The notes under the pieces were generated by a model, which was not told where the DNA came from, did no database searches, and saw only the letters and a list, made by a program, of their open reading frames with translations. 64,000 nucleotides of DNA from Stentor coeruleus (Eukaryota; Ciliophora; Heterotrichea; Heterotrichida; Stentoridae). Made by a program: the position numbers and the translations under genes. Position 1 is the first letter of the stretch; every line of letters starts with the position of its first letter. Positions 42,484-53,915 of this stretch are shown in pieces. The stretch is taken from positions 1-64,000 of the forward strand of contig MPUH01000051.1 of assembly GCA_001970955.1 (NCBI GenBank). The letters are read 5' to 3'.

Positions 42484-44260
42484 CTATCACCCACTTTAAA
42501 CTTTTAAGTAATAATAGTATTTGAATTTATCTTCCTATTAAATATATATATGATTTTATCAAGTCAATTAGGATTTAAAAATCATTTCCATTATAAAATT
42601 GGTTATTTTATTGATTCCACTAATCATGGTTATAAATAAATATTAGCAACTTAGAAACAAGAATTTCAAGTCACAAAAATAGGAATCTAAAATTTATATC
42701 AAAAACTTAATAGGAGTGTTTAGAATACAATTTTGTAAGTTTTTCAAAGGAGAAAATCGCTTATTTAAAAATAAATATTGAATCTTTTGAACTTTCAATC
42801 AATGAAAGATCATACAGTTATAAATGCAGATTCAAATAAAAAATAGCAAGCTTGATACTTGTTATTACTAAGAGTTTAATTTAGCTATGTGATTCCAATT
42901 ATTAATTTTAATATAATTCTTTCTAGTAAAATATCATTATTAAGTCTATTAAGCTTCACAATTTCCTAAAATATCACCGATTGATGAAATTAAGTATTAC
43001 CGCTTTAAGTCCATTATAGGCAAAAAAAAATTATTTTTTAAAGTTTTATTACACACAATATTTATATCATTACACTTACATCTAAGGAATGTATATTCTA
43101 TATAAACCCCCTGTTCACCCATCTTTTAAAATCCTTTAAAGCTCTCCAAAAAATTACATTTAAAATCTTCCCTTCATCATAATCTAAATATTATCATCCA
43201 TCTCAAAAAAGCCTTTGATTTTATTTCCCTACATCTATTCCTATATAAAAAATAAAAATCATCATCAACATCCTCTTAAGTCTTAACAAATTCCTAAACC
43301 TCCTTATTTAATCTATTATCTTCTATATAAAACCTCATAAATATCTCTAAATTTATCTTATTTCCTAAATATAATATCTAATGCATAATACCTTTAATCA
43401 AAATCCAATATTTCATATACATTTTTAATCACTCCTAAATAACCCTTAAATTCTAATTACTTTACAATCTTTAAACCTACCTTTAATATCATCTTCATAT
43501 AAATCCTCATATATAAAATCCTAATGTTTATATATAGAAAACCTCATAAAAAAACTGATAATTTTTTTATACCCAAAATCATCCCAATCACAAAGATTTC
43601 ATTAGGATTTTTACTAGAGATCTTGTGGCTAGTTGATATCTTTAAACTTTTCGAGTAATAATGAAATTCTGATTAAGATCATATATGTTAAGAATGATAA
43701 TGAAATCAATTTTCTGAGACTAGTCACTTAAGATTATAGAGATGAAAGGTATTTTTTATATAAGATGTGGTTAAATGATAAAAAAGACTTAATTTTGCAG
43801 GTTTTATGATTAGAAAACTTGCATGTAAAAATTTCAGATTACAGTTTGAATAAGAAAGGTAAAATTTCAGATAAAAAAAAGCTTTTTGGGTGGCAGGATG
43901 AGGGATGGTGATATTATGATGGGTAATAAGATGAATTACTTAAGAGAGTTTAGAAAATATAAATGCTTGGGAAATGAAATGCCAACAAAATGTTATGTTT
44001 TTTCCCTTTTTTAAGTTAGGAACCAGCTATTTTTTTATAGTTTTCTCTTCTGATTGGGAATATTTGATTACTCTATCATGAAAATGCTTTTCAGTCTAAC
44101 CTATTAGTCGCATTACAAATAATCATTAAAAATTCTAAAATTTGTCTCAGACCATAAAGGCGAAAAAATATTTTCACACTTCAAACAAACATTATCCATA
44201 TAAATCCATAAATATTAAACATATAAAGCCATAGCAATCTTAGTCGATTATAATATATAA
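42484..44260. other. long AT-rich spacer
   Basis: No gene or repeat is recognised over about 1.8 kb. A C-plus-A-rich tract runs from about 43090 to 43520. Confidence 0.5.
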
Positions 44261-44710
44261 ATGAATTCAGGCAATTTGATGGAAGCTGAGTCTTTGAATG
44301 TTTTACTTCATTCACTTTCATTTATAAGCCTAGGGGCGCTTGGGATCATAGTTTATGTTGTCCTAGGACTATATGGGAACTTCTTGGTTTTGACTAGCTG
44401 TTTAAAAGTCCTCATTGGGATAATAGGAGTGATCGCAGGGTCAAGTCAAAAAGAGGATTATTTGACTTTACATAGTTATTCACTACTTGTTTATAGCTTT
44501 ATACTTGGAGGCTACTTAATTATTTTATTACCTGGTGCACTTGAACCGGCCTCTGATCATACATTTGGAGAATTAAAAGTTTTAGCGATTTGCATATATA
44601 TTTTCTGTATCACTTCTGCTGGCTACCTTTATGTTGTGTGTGGGATCATTTTTTCTTTTAGGCTTAAGAGAAGTCTGAAGGCTAATAACTTTTATCCAGT
44701 TAATATTTAA
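44261..44710 (+). CDS. four-helix membrane protein, unknown function
   Basis: The 149-residue product has four hydrophobic segments at about 17-38, 40-60, 71-93 and 105-133, with a short polar start and a basic end (RLKRSLKANNFYP). The topology resembles MARVEL-like or tetraspan proteins, but no family motif is seen. The ATG follows aatatataa directly. Confidence 0.7.
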   Translation: MNSGNLMEAESLNVLLHSLSFISLGALGIIVYVVLGLYGNFLVLTSCLKVLIGIIGVIAGSSQKEDYLTLHSYSLLVYSFILGGYLIILLPGALEPASDHTFGELKVLAICIYIFCITSAGYLYVVCGIIFSFRLKRSLKANNFYPVNI

Positions 44711-46138
44711 AGTGTAGTTAAGTATGAAAATTAGGGAAATTGTGAAAAATATTTGGAGGTAGAATTATATTTTGTTTATATAAAATTGATATAGAATTTG
44801 TTCTGCCGGGTATTTTTGTAATCTGTCAAAAGGTAAAATGGTTTTATGTATAGAATAACTATGGATTTAAAGGTAAGAAATAATTTTTATGAAAAAATAT
44901 TGGGGGGTTTTAGAGATTAAAGGATGAAAAGTAGGATTATATGATTAAGGGATATGATTAAAAAATATGAATTATTGGGTTTAAATATGTAAAATATAGG
45001 TGAGTTTGCGGAGGTGAGTATTTTTTAATATTAATCATTAAGGTGCTTGTATAAGCTGAAAATTAGCATAAATCAAGGTGAATCATATTTTTATACCTTG
45101 TTTTATAGTAAAATACCGGGTTGACTTAGTAAAGCAGGTAATTGATAATAAGATAAATGGCGGATGAATCTGGATTTCATAAGTTTTTTTGTTTTAAATG
45201 AGAATATCATATTAACCATTATAATATTCAGTTTGTATAAAGAGAACTGTAGTTTTAAATCAGAAAAAATTCCAATTGTGATTTGTAAGTTTGAATTTAA
45301 AACTTAATAAAATTATTGGGATTTTTTTGTTGAAGTTTGGTTTCCTCTTTTTATATTGTGATTTAGGTAAATAATTTTATTATTCAAGATTTCTTATTAA
45401 GTTGGTTAAGTGTTTATTCTAAATTAGTTAGAAATTTGATAGGAAAAGAAGGTTTTATATGTAAAAATATGCAAAATAAAGTATTTTAAAGGAAAGGAAG
45501 ATTTTTATTAATCATATGAATGGTTTAGTCTATGAGAAACCATAAAATCATGTATAATTATAAATTTAGAGATGGTGTAAGGGTTAACTTTATTAGTAAT
45601 AAGACTATAAATATAATAATTTTAGAGAATTTATTAATGATAAAGTAGCTCTTAAGTAATAAAAAGTTGGTTTTTGTATATACACAATAGTATATTAGAA
45701 TTGCTTATCCAATCTTTCCCTAAAATTAAATTATAATTTTATAATTTTTTATATGAATTAGCCTATATGTTATCGTTTATACAAGTATCTATAAAAAAAT
45801 ATTGAATAAACTATAAATCCTTATATCACACAAACTAAAAACAAACACTCTAACACGCATTTTAAACTTCCATAATCTTCTTCAATCCTCAACATATCCT
45901 AATAACTAATTAACATAACTATCATCACATATCAAAAAACATACAAATTTTCATCCAAAAGCGCTTATACAATATTTCTATAGACATTGATAATTTTACA
46001 TATAAAAAAGGTTTTCTTCCTTACCCCAGCATCACAAAAACAATTTTCAGACACTTTTCAAGCAATCTTCACAACTAAACTAAATCTTAGCCTCATACAA
46101 AAAATACCATAACACCCTAAGATAATTCTAACTATAAA
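44711..46138. other. AT-rich spacer
   Basis: No gene is recognised. A slightly less AT-rich patch at 45110-45165 has no recognisable RNA fold. Confidence 0.45.
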
Positions 46139-46777
46139 ATGATAACTCAAATAAATAAAAATTCCGATACTGAGCCTGATCTTTCAAATCCCATCCTTTC
46201 TACGAATAACACACTTGAAAAAATCCTAAACGGTCTTTCATGTATGATTTCTCCAAATGCTTTAAACTTAGCCAATGTAGGAATACTCATCTACGACCCT
46301 TATTCCTTGTATTGCCCATTAGAAAAACAAATCCCTAAACCTAAATCCAGTGTTTCTCGATCTATATCTTTACGTTCAAAAAGCACACGTAATTTAAACA
46401 TCCGCAACAATTCAACATCAAGTCTTATAAAATCTTTCAATTACAGTATAGAAAAAAGTGTAGTTGATAATCAAATCATGAGTAAAAATTTCAATATTTC
46501 TGATAAACTCAACAATTCTAAGTCCAGGAACAAAATTGTATCTACAAGTAAAAGACAGAAAAAAAAAACTCGTGATGTAAAGAAAAATAAACAGATACTT
46601 CAAGATGTTTATAATGTTAAATATAAACAGAAAAGTAAAAGTATTAGAAATATAAGCAAAGATAAAATTTCACGAAGGTCGTTGATTAAGATCTCACAAT
46701 ATGGAAGTCTTAGTCCAAGCAAAACAGATACCCGTGGGCATCTTACTGATAATTATCAGAAATATTTTTTATTGTAA
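46139..46777 (+). CDS. basic Ser/Lys/Asn-rich protein, unknown
   Basis: The 212-residue product starts MITQINKNSDTEPDLSNP and becomes strongly basic from residue 65 (VSRSISLRSKSTRNLNIR). No domain is recognised. Composition suggests a disordered protein. The ATG follows aactataaa directly, the leader type seen at several genes here. Confidence 0.65.
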   Translation: MITQINKNSDTEPDLSNPILSTNNTLEKILNGLSCMISPNALNLANVGILIYDPYSLYCPLEKQIPKPKSSVSRSISLRSKSTRNLNIRNNSTSSLIKSFNYSIEKSVVDNQIMSKNFNISDKLNNSKSRNKIVSTSKRQKKKTRDVKKNKQILQDVYNVKYKQKSKSIRNISKDKISRRSLIKISQYGSLSPSKTDTRGHLTDNYQKYFLL

Positions 46778-47506
46778 TGAGTTTTTATATTTTATTTAAG
46801 GTTAAGTAAAATCATTAGTCGGTTTCGTGTAAAAAGTGAGATTATTTAGCTGAATGCGTATAAGTACTAATAGTTATTTTAGATCTTATAAATCAATGCA
46901 AAGCAACCCTAGCTTAACTTCTGATTTATTATCAATTTAAATTAATATAAAGNATTTAAATTAATATAAAGCTTTGAACCTAAGCAAGCAGTTAAAAAAT
47001 GTAAAAATAACCTTTTAATTTTATATTAAAAGTCCTTGAGATATCGAAAAACCAATAAAAACATATCTAAAATCATCAAATTAAAAAAACCGATACTTTT
47101 GCAACATCATAAAACCTTATATCTCTCTCATACAAGATAAATATCCTTCAACTTAAATATTTTATATAATTATCTATATAATATATTTTGGTTATCGAGC
47201 AAAAAAATTATAATCCTGCTAAAACTATAGTGTTGAATGATTTTATATATGAAAGTCTTTCATAAAGTCTCAAAGTTACCGAAAATATCGAAAAAGTTGT
47301 TAACTAGATTCATCTGATTTAAGCATATTTTACAGCATTTACAATATTTTCTTAACTTCTTATTTAATAAATAAAAAACACAAACTTTTAAAGACTATTT
47401 ATTTAAATATCTATTTCCAAGCTCAAAATCACTAAAAGTTTTAGGTTCTTCAAGCCTATCTGAAATTTTCTGTTCATCCATAATAGGGTTTTAAGGCTAT
47501 TTACTA
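46778..47506. other. AT-rich spacer with an N joint
   Basis: Copies of an 18-base sequence, 46935-46952 and 46954-46971, flank N at 46953. On the minus strand a 28-codon frame from 47481 (MDEQKISDRLEEPKTF) looks coding and lies just past the PAP2 stop; it could be a missed last exon. Confidence 0.5.
46935..46971. repeat. direct repeat around N at 46953
   Basis: Identical 18-base copies joined by one N. Confidence 0.85.
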
Positions 47507-48583
47507 TTAAGGGAAATCATATACTTGCGGGTTTTCTTTGCTTTTAAAGTATTTTGATAATGCAAAAGGTATCATGCAAGATACGTAAAACCCTGATACA
47601 AACCTTAATATGCAAAATAATACAAAGTGGCTAGTTTTATCAAGAGTTGCAGCATAGCTTTCACATATTTGCTCTACTATACCGAATGAAATAATTAGAA
47701 AATAAGCAAAAAGCCAATATTTCCAAGTTTTATTGTATTTTGGTAACGTAAAGTAAAAACCTATAGCAAAACCTGCAGGAATCATAATACTAGTTGACTC
47801 AGAAAATGATCTAAATAAAGCAGTTTTTGTATCTATGTTTCCACTACATTTATCATTATAGTTTATTTTCCATTTATCTTTAAATTCAGGATCCCTCCCA
47901 AAATACACTGCAATGCCAATAATTAAGCACACAAAACAAATGACTTCAACAAAAATGAGACGAAATATTTTTTGGTTCAAAGACGTCAATAATTCCCAAA
48001 ACCTTGGAGTAACAAAGCCAATGACTAGCCAAAAGGCTAAAGCGTATCCTAAAACAACTTGAAAATAAAAATGTACTCCTAAGTAATTCCTATCATATCC
48101 AATAAGGAAAAGTAATATAAAGGCGCTTATCGTGCTAATGATTTTAGCCTTTGAAAAAAAGTGCATAAAAAAGTAAAAAATAACAGCACCGACAACAATA
48201 GCATGTCCTGATGGAGCCCCAAAATCTTTAGGACATGATAAAGCGTCAATGCGTGAATCATCCCAAAAAGGGCGTGGATGAGCGATACCCATTTTCAAAA
48301 CATCACCAAGCCAAGTTGCTGTAAAAGTTATTATAATACAAAGAGCACCGGTATTACTGAAAAACCCAGTATAACATAATATCCCTATAGCCATTGCGAT
48401 GTACATTGAACCTGTAGATACAACTTTGAAAAAATTTTCTGTGGACGAGCTGTTTTCTTTTTGTATGTTGTAGATGTAATCTTCACTACTATCTTGAAGG
48501 GCATCTACAGCTGCTATTTCGATAATTAAGCAAATGATACTTAGAAAACCCCCTAGTATGAATAAGATCGAGTAGATTTTCAT
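47507..48583 (-). CDS. PAP2-family membrane phosphatase
   Basis: A 358-residue lipid or sugar phosphatase of the PAP2 family with about eight membrane helices. The first two active-site motifs are kept: KMGIAHPRP and PSGHA. The third, usually SRxxxGxHxxxD, reads RNYLGVHFYFQ: the Arg and His are present but the final Asp is Gln. Since that Asp orients the catalytic His, activity may be altered. Substrate could be phosphatidate, sphingosine-1-phosphate or glucose-6-phosphate; sequence alone does not decide. Confidence 0.88.
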   Translation of the reverse strand: MKIYSILFILGGFLSIICLIIEIAAVDALQDSSEDYIYNIQKENSSSTENFFKVVSTGSMYIAMAIGILCYTGFFSNTGALCIIITFTATWLGDVLKMGIAHPRPFWDDSRIDALSCPKDFGAPSGHAIVVGAVIFYFFMHFFSKAKIISTISAFILLFLIGYDRNYLGVHFYFQVVLGYALAFWLVIGFVTPRFWELLTSLNQKIFRLIFVEVICFVCLIIGIAVYFGRDPEFKDKWKINYNDKCSGNIDTKTALFRSFSESTSIMIPAGFAIGFYFTLPKYNKTWKYWLFAYFLIISFGIVEQICESYAATLDKTSHFVLFCILRFVSGFYVSCMIPFALSKYFKSKENPQVYDFP

Positions 48584-49101
48584 TATTATAATTAGTTTTT
48601 AGTGATATTTTTGGTTCAGATTTTTATGTGAAATTCATGTACGGTGAATCTCTTATGATTAGGTTGGAAGGGAGAAATATTTAATTTCAAGTAAATTTTT
48701 ATATAGTATTAATATTAAAAGTTTTCCTTTAAGACTACAGCTTTTAGTATTATCCTTAAAAAATAATTTACAACATATTTCGCCAACCCTAAAAAAAATA
48801 ATTTCCCTAATCACTCTGTCTTTCTCCCCCTCTAAACTAATTTATAAATTTTCCTCATCAAACCATTGCACAATCTTCCAAATCTAAAAATCATCTTCCA
48901 ATTTTAAAAACCTTCAAAATCTTCAAAATCCAAAAACCTACTCCAACCCCTTCTAACATCTCCTAACACCCTAACACCCATTTCTATTTATCAAAACCCA
49001 AAACCTATTTTTTCTCCCTCATCTCTTTCCCTGCCAACTTTTCCTTAAATCCATTGTTTCTTTTAACAATAATCAAAACTAATTTCTAATCCACTATAAA
49101 A
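48584..49101. other. pyrimidine-rich divergent promoter region
   Basis: Separates PAP2 and NDUFV1. From about 48780 the plus strand is rich in C and T with few Gs. A telomere-like repeat lies at 48962-48979. Confidence 0.5.
48962..48979 (+). repeat. short interstitial telomere-like repeat
   Basis: The sequence cctaacaccctaacaccc is a little over two units of an 8-mer that is a rotation of CCCTAACA, reported as the Stentor telomere repeat. It is surrounded by related tctaaca and cctaaca words. Confidence 0.6.
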
Positions 49102-50505
49102 ATGTTGGCAAGACTCAGCCGAAGAGTTCTATCTTCAACAAACGGGATTTTGCAAGACAAAGATCGAATTTTCACTAACGTCTATTGTGACAATAGCCCA
49201 ATGCTAAAAGGTGCACAAAAGCGTGGTGACTGGCACAATACAAAAGACATGTTGTTAATGGGTCCAGATTGGATAATTGATGAGATCAAAGACTCAGGCC
49301 TTCGTGGTCGTGGCGGTGCAGGTTTTCCATCAGGTCTAAAATACTCGTTTATGCCAAAAAAATCAGACGGAAGACCTTCGTACTTGGTAATAAATGCAGA
49401 CGAATCCGAACCAGGGACTTGTAAGGATCGTGAGATTCTTCGCCATGAGCCTCATAAACTTATAGAAGGAGTTCTTTGTGTAGGAACAGCAATGAGAGCT
49501 AAAGCTGCATATATTTATATAAGAGGTGAGTTCTGGAAAGAAGCAAATGTTGTCCAAGCAGCAATAGACGAAGCATATTCAGCAGGGCTTATTGGTAAAA
49601 ATGCTTGTGGTACAGGTATAGATTTTGATGTTTATGTTCATAGAGGTGCTGGAGCATATATTTGTGGTGAAGAAAGTGCTCTTATTGAAAGCTTAGAAGG
49701 GAAACAAGGTAAACCAAGAATGAAACCTCCATTCCCAGCAAATGCAGGGCTTTATGGATGCCCAACAACTGTAACTAATGTTGAAACTGTAGCTGTAGTC
49801 CCAACAATCCTCAGAAGAGGCCCTTCTTGGTTTAAAAGCTTTGGTAATGAAGGTAACGCAGGAACTAAGCTTTTCTGTATATCAGGCCATGTTAACAATC
49901 CTTGCACAGTAGAAGAAGTTATGTCAATTCCATTAAAAGAACTTATAGAAAGACATTGTGGAGGTGTTAGAGGTGGTTGGGATAATTTATTAGGTATTAT
50001 CCCTGGAGGATCATCAGTACCTATACTTCCAAAACATATATGCGATACTGTACTTATGGATTTTGATAGTTTAAGAAAAGCTAATTCAGGTCTTGGTACT
50101 GCTGCTGTTATTGTTATGGATAAATCTACTGATATTATTGATGCTATATTGAGATTATCCAAATTCTATAAACATGAAAGCTGTGGACAATGCACACCTT
50201 GTCGTGAAGGAACTACTTGGCTTGTTGATATACTTACACGAATGAAGTATGGACAAGCTGATTATGCTGAAATTGATATGTTAGAAGAACTTACTAAGCA
50301 AATTGAAGGACATACAATTTGTGCACTTGGAGATGCTGCTGCTTGGCCTGTACAAGGGCTGATTAGGCATTTTAGGAACGTTATAGAAGATAGGATTGAT
50401 GATTATTGGGCTAATAACCCTGGGGTTAGGAAAACTACTGTGGAATCGGTGAGAAACCCTGAACTCTTGGAAAGCTATCAACGAGTACTAGCTCAGAAGC
50501 ATTAA
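49102..50505 (+). CDS. NDUFV1: NDUFV1, 51-kDa flavoprotein of mitochondrial complex I
   Basis: NDUFV1 binds NADH, FMN and the N3 iron-sulfur cluster at the tip of the matrix arm of complex I. The 467-residue product begins with a mitochondrial presequence ([12 protein letters not shown]). FMN/NADH-binding motifs are [13 protein letters not shown] near residue 67 and [15 protein letters not shown] near 94. [15 protein letters not shown] and GGSSVPIL follow the family. The cluster ligands are in CGQCTPC near residue 360 with the distal Cys in TICALGDAA. Length and order match the usual 450-470 residues. No intron is needed. The leader is pyrimidine-rich, with ctataaaa next to the ATG. Confidence 0.98.
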   Translation: MLARLSRRVLSSTNGILQDKDRIFTNVYCDNSPMLKGAQKRGDWHNTKDMLLMGPDWIIDEIKDSGLRGRGGAGFPSGLKYSFMPKKSDGRPSYLVINADESEPGTCKDREILRHEPHKLIEGVLCVGTAMRAKAAYIYIRGEFWKEANVVQAAIDEAYSAGLIGKNACGTGIDFDVYVHRGAGAYICGEESALIESLEGKQGKPRMKPPFPANAGLYGCPTTVTNVETVAVVPTILRRGPSWFKSFGNEGNAGTKLFCISGHVNNPCTVEEVMSIPLKELIERHCGGVRGGWDNLLGIIPGGSSVPILPKHICDTVLMDFDSLRKANSGLGTAAVIVMDKSTDIIDAILRLSKFYKHESCGQCTPCREGTTWLVDILTRMKYGQADYAEIDMLEELTKQIEGHTICALGDAAAWPVQGLIRHFRNVIEDRIDDYWANNPGVRKTTVESVRNPELLESYQRVLAQKH

Positions 50506-50819
50506 TAATACTTTAGTTCCTAAATATGCTTTTAAGGTGGAGGAATTTTGTATGGGTTTTGATTGAAAATTATGATATTGGAGATTGTAGGAATAGAGGA
50601 TTTGGGGATGATGCTATATGAAAATTACTATGAAATTTTATTGGGTTTAGTGTTTAAATTATACTTTTTTTGAAAGTGATATGATGATTGAGTTTTTCTT
50701 TAATCATGGAAGATTATATTTTTAGATGTTTTATAATTTTTGATCTCAATTGGTTCTTGATGTTTAGAAACACAAATAAAATGATTAAAACTAAACTATG
50801 GGTATATTATTTATGCTAA
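50506..50819. other. AT-rich convergent spacer
   Basis: Lies between the stops of NDUFV1 and BTF3. Nothing recognised. Confidence 0.5.
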
Positions 50820-51281
50820 CTAATCTTGAGCTGCAATGTCTTCGAAGTTTTGTGTTCCTACAAGATCTGGGACTTCATCATCGGCTTGGGCAGGCTTAAC
50901 TCCACCTAAAAATTCTTTCAAAAACTCAACATTCTTTGGCCCTAACTGAGGAATAATGCCAGGCATAAGGTCTCTCATACTTTTGACTTCACCTTTACCA
51001 GAAATCACGAAGAAGTTGTCTTTAATATTCCCTTCAATCTGTGGGTTCTCAAAGTGAAGAACAGTGTTATCATCTTGGAAGAAATTGACTTCATCTATAC
51101 CTGGTAATGGCTGGACTCCCAATTTTTTAATTGCACTTTTTACTTTCTTATCATCAACACTATTCGTCTTGTGAGGGACCTTGTTCCTTTTACGCATAGA
51201 ACCTTTGCCACCAATACGTAGGTTGTCCCCGAATTTCGCTGCAAGTTTTTTCCTTGCTTCAAGCACTTCTGGGTCTTCCAT
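50820..51281 (-). CDS. BTF3: BTF3 / NAC-beta, ribosome-associated chaperone subunit
   Basis: NAC-beta pairs with NAC-alpha on ribosomes and shields emerging chains. The product has 153 residues from the ATG at 51281 (MEDPEVLEARKKL); an upstream extension would need a TTG start. RIGGKGSMRKRNKVPHK is the ribosome-binding motif, followed by DDKKVKSAIKKLGVQPLPGI and the NAC domain (EVNFFQDDNTVLHFENPQIE). The C-terminal tail is acidic. Confidence 0.96.
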   Translation of the reverse strand: MEDPEVLEARKKLAAKFGDNLRIGGKGSMRKRNKVPHKTNSVDDKKVKSAIKKLGVQPLPGIDEVNFFQDDNTVLHFENPQIEGNIKDNFFVISGKGEVKSMRDLMPGIIPQLGPKNVEFLKEFLGGVKPAQADDEVPDLVGTQNFEDIAAQD

Positions 51282-52184
51282 ATTATTTGACCACAATCAG
51301 AGGCATATGTTTTTTAAGTGATTTATATGAGAAATGAATGAGAAATTTTTTGGGAATGGTAAGGAATTGAAGGTGTTAGGTAAATGGTTATGGAAATTTG
51401 CTTTAGAGTTGAGAAGATCAATAATGGGTTGATAAGAAGTAGATGTGATTGATGATTTTTGTTGGATTTTGTTTAGTAAATATGGTAAAATAGCATGGTA
51501 ATGTTTTGATTGGTTTGAGGATGTTTTGTAAGAAGAGAGAGGATAAGATAAGGGCTTAGGGAGGGTTAGATGATTAAGTCCTATATAATAATATGTGGGA
51601 AATTTAGAGGAAATAGGGTTTTATAGTTAAGAGGATATAGTTTCAAAAGATTATTGACTTGATGACTTACTTAAGAATTATTAATTGTAATGCTCACTTC
51701 AGAAACATGTATGTATAAGTTAAATAGAATAAAATATAACAAAAAGTATGATTATAAGTATTATATGACTACTTATGTATACGAAAAAAATTTGATGTTT
51801 ATTCAAAAAATCAATTACTACAGTATTAAATGTATATTTAAAATCTTTTTACATATAATCCTGTTAGTAGTTTTCACAACAAATTCCCAAGGTATGCTTT
51901 CCTTATAAATAACCAGATTTTTCATCAGTATCCACTTTATATCCCTATTCATACACAATAGCATTTATTAAAGCTATAATCTACCTTTGTATAAACTAAA
52001 TCACTAAAGATACGTCTGAAAAAAGTTCATCATGACAAAGTTCAAAGCCATAAACATCAAATATATTAACTCCGAAAAAGCTATAATAAATAATCTAATC
52101 GCAATACTATCTATAAAACAATATCAAAACCCAAAAAAAAAATTATTATCAGCCATTAATAAAATCAAAAATAAAATACCTAAA
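51282..52184. other. AT-rich spacer
   Basis: Contains the BTF3 leader. A 72-codon plus-strand frame at 51690 is open but very Lys/Tyr/Ile-rich and has no support. Confidence 0.45.
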
Positions 52185-53909
52185 TTATGATTTTATTAAA
52201 GATACCGCATGTGAGATAATAGAACTTATACTCATAAAGCAGTCATTTACTCCACCCATGCTACCAGGGAAGTTAATAATAAGAGTCCTATTTCTTATTC
52301 CAGCAGTCATACGTGACAAACAAGCATATTCTGTGTTTTTTAAACCATCTATAAGCATTTTAGTAATAAGTCCAGGAGCTTCTTTATCAATAACCTCTTT
52401 TGTAGCTTCAGGTGTTACATCTCTTGGGCTAAAACCAGTACCACCAGTTGTAAAAACTACATCACAAAGATCAGACATACTAATAAGTAAAGTTTTTATA
52501 AGCTCTTTATCATCAGAAACTAGCTTATAAAGAACTTCACCACCCCATAACTCAGTGCATTTTCCTACAAGTGCAGGACCAGTTTTATCTTCATATTCTC
52601 CTTTTGAAGCTCTATCACTAACACTTAAAACTCCACATTTTACAATGATTTTACCCTTTTCAACATGTTCTGGGATATTTGCTGTCTTTAAATCACGCAA
52701 TTTCGGTAAAGTTTGAAAAGGGCCGATAAGGATACCCTCAACAAAACCTGAGATTTCTGATACACTTTTTGTTGAAGATGGGAGTTTTAATATACAATTA
52801 GCAGAAACTGTACTTAAAAGCCTTGAAGATTGCTGAAGACCTGTACTTTTAGCGACAAAATGCTCACCATCCCAATGAACTGTAGCTCTATGAAACTCAG
52901 GCCTTGAATCTATTCTATAAGCTTTGTCAAGCAAAACAGAAACTGTTGGCAAAGGAGATTGATGAGTTATAGCATCAATAGCCATACGTACAAATAGATA
53001 AAAACACACAAAACAAGATGCAGGGTTTCCTGGAAGTGCAAATGCTAAGCATTTGCCAATTTTAGCAAAGGTCATAGGTTTTCCAGGTTTCATATCAACC
53101 CTTCCAAAAAACACTTTACCTTCTTCTTCTAATAATGGTTTAACATAATCTCTATCTCCCATACTAACCCCACCAGATGATATAAGAATATCACATTCTT
53201 GACTAACTTTGAGTATAGCTTCTCTTACTGATTCTTTATTATCAAGAATAATACCATAATCTTTTGTATAACAATTACATTGATTAAGAAGTTGACTTAG
53301 CATAATTCGGTTGCTGTCTATAATCTGTCCATATGAAAGTTCTTGTCCTAAATCTTTAAGTTCGTTTCCTGTAGAAAAATACCCGATTTTAGGGGTTTTA
53401 TAAACACTTAGGCTTGTAATACCAACAGAAATGAGTAAAGATATATGTTGTGGGGTTAAAATCATATCAGGTTTTCCAAGAATTTGGTTTTTGCTTATAT
53501 CTGAGCCAATACTTCTTATCCATTGTTGGTCCTTACACTGAGGGATTTCAATTTTATCATCTATAAACTTTATATCTTCTATAGGAATAACTGCATCTGC
53601 CCCTTCTGGTACTGCAGCTCCTGTTGTTATATAGCAGCAATACCCTGATTTCAATGATAAAATCCCTTCACCTGCTCTAGATGACATCTGAACAGGAAAT
53701 ATCCCAGGAGTCTCTATATATTTCACCGCATAACCATCCATAACACTCGCTCTAAAAGGAGGGAAATCTATAGGAGAAACTATTTCTTCAGCTAATGCTC
53801 GGCCGTTAGCATCAGAAATTAGAACTTTTTCTATACCTAATGATGAGCATTCTTCTATGATTATCGATAAAGCTTCGTTTATAGGGATCATAGGATATTT
53901 GCTAAACAT
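52185..53909 (-). CDS. CNX1: Cnx1-type molybdenum cofactor synthase (MoeA-MogA fusion, E-G order)
   Basis: The last two steps of molybdopterin cofactor synthesis, adenylation (G domain) and molybdate insertion (E domain), are fused in one protein. The 574-residue product has the E (MoeA) domain first: PPFRASVMDGYAV, GGVSMGDRDYVKPLL and ALPGNPASCFVCF. The G (MogA) domain is last: GVLSVSDRASKGEYED, TTGGTGFSPRDVTPEAT and INFPGSMGG. This E-G order is that of plant Cnx1; animal gephyrin and fungal proteins are G-E. The ATG at 53909 (MFSKYPMIPINEAL) fits the E-domain start; frames reaching further upstream come from the N joint at 53963. Confidence 0.95.
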   Translation of the reverse strand: MFSKYPMIPINEALSIIIEECSSLGIEKVLISDANGRALAEEIVSPIDFPPFRASVMDGYAVKYIETPGIFPVQMSSRAGEGILSLKSGYCCYITTGAAVPEGADAVIPIEDIKFIDDKIEIPQCKDQQWIRSIGSDISKNQILGKPDMILTPQHISLLISVGITSLSVYKTPKIGYFSTGNELKDLGQELSYGQIIDSNRIMLSQLLNQCNCYTKDYGIILDNKESVREAILKVSQECDILISSGGVSMGDRDYVKPLLEEEGKVFFGRVDMKPGKPMTFAKIGKCLAFALPGNPASCFVCFYLFVRMAIDAITHQSPLPTVSVLLDKAYRIDSRPEFHRATVHWDGEHFVAKSTGLQQSSRLLSTVSANCILKLPSSTKSVSEISGFVEGILIGPFQTLPKLRDLKTANIPEHVEKGKIIVKCGVLSVSDRASKGEYEDKTGPALVGKCTELWGGEVLYKLVSDDKELIKTLLISMSDLCDVVFTTGGTGFSPRDVTPEATKEVIDKEAPGLITKMLIDGLKNTEYACLSRMTAGIRNRTLIINFPGSMGGVNDCFMSISSIISHAVSLIKS

Positions 53910-53915
53910 ATGATT

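Noticed and set aside
51690-51908. 72-codon frame in the BTF3 leader
   Set aside because: Low-complexity Lys/Tyr/Ile content in AT-rich DNA and no recognisable motif.
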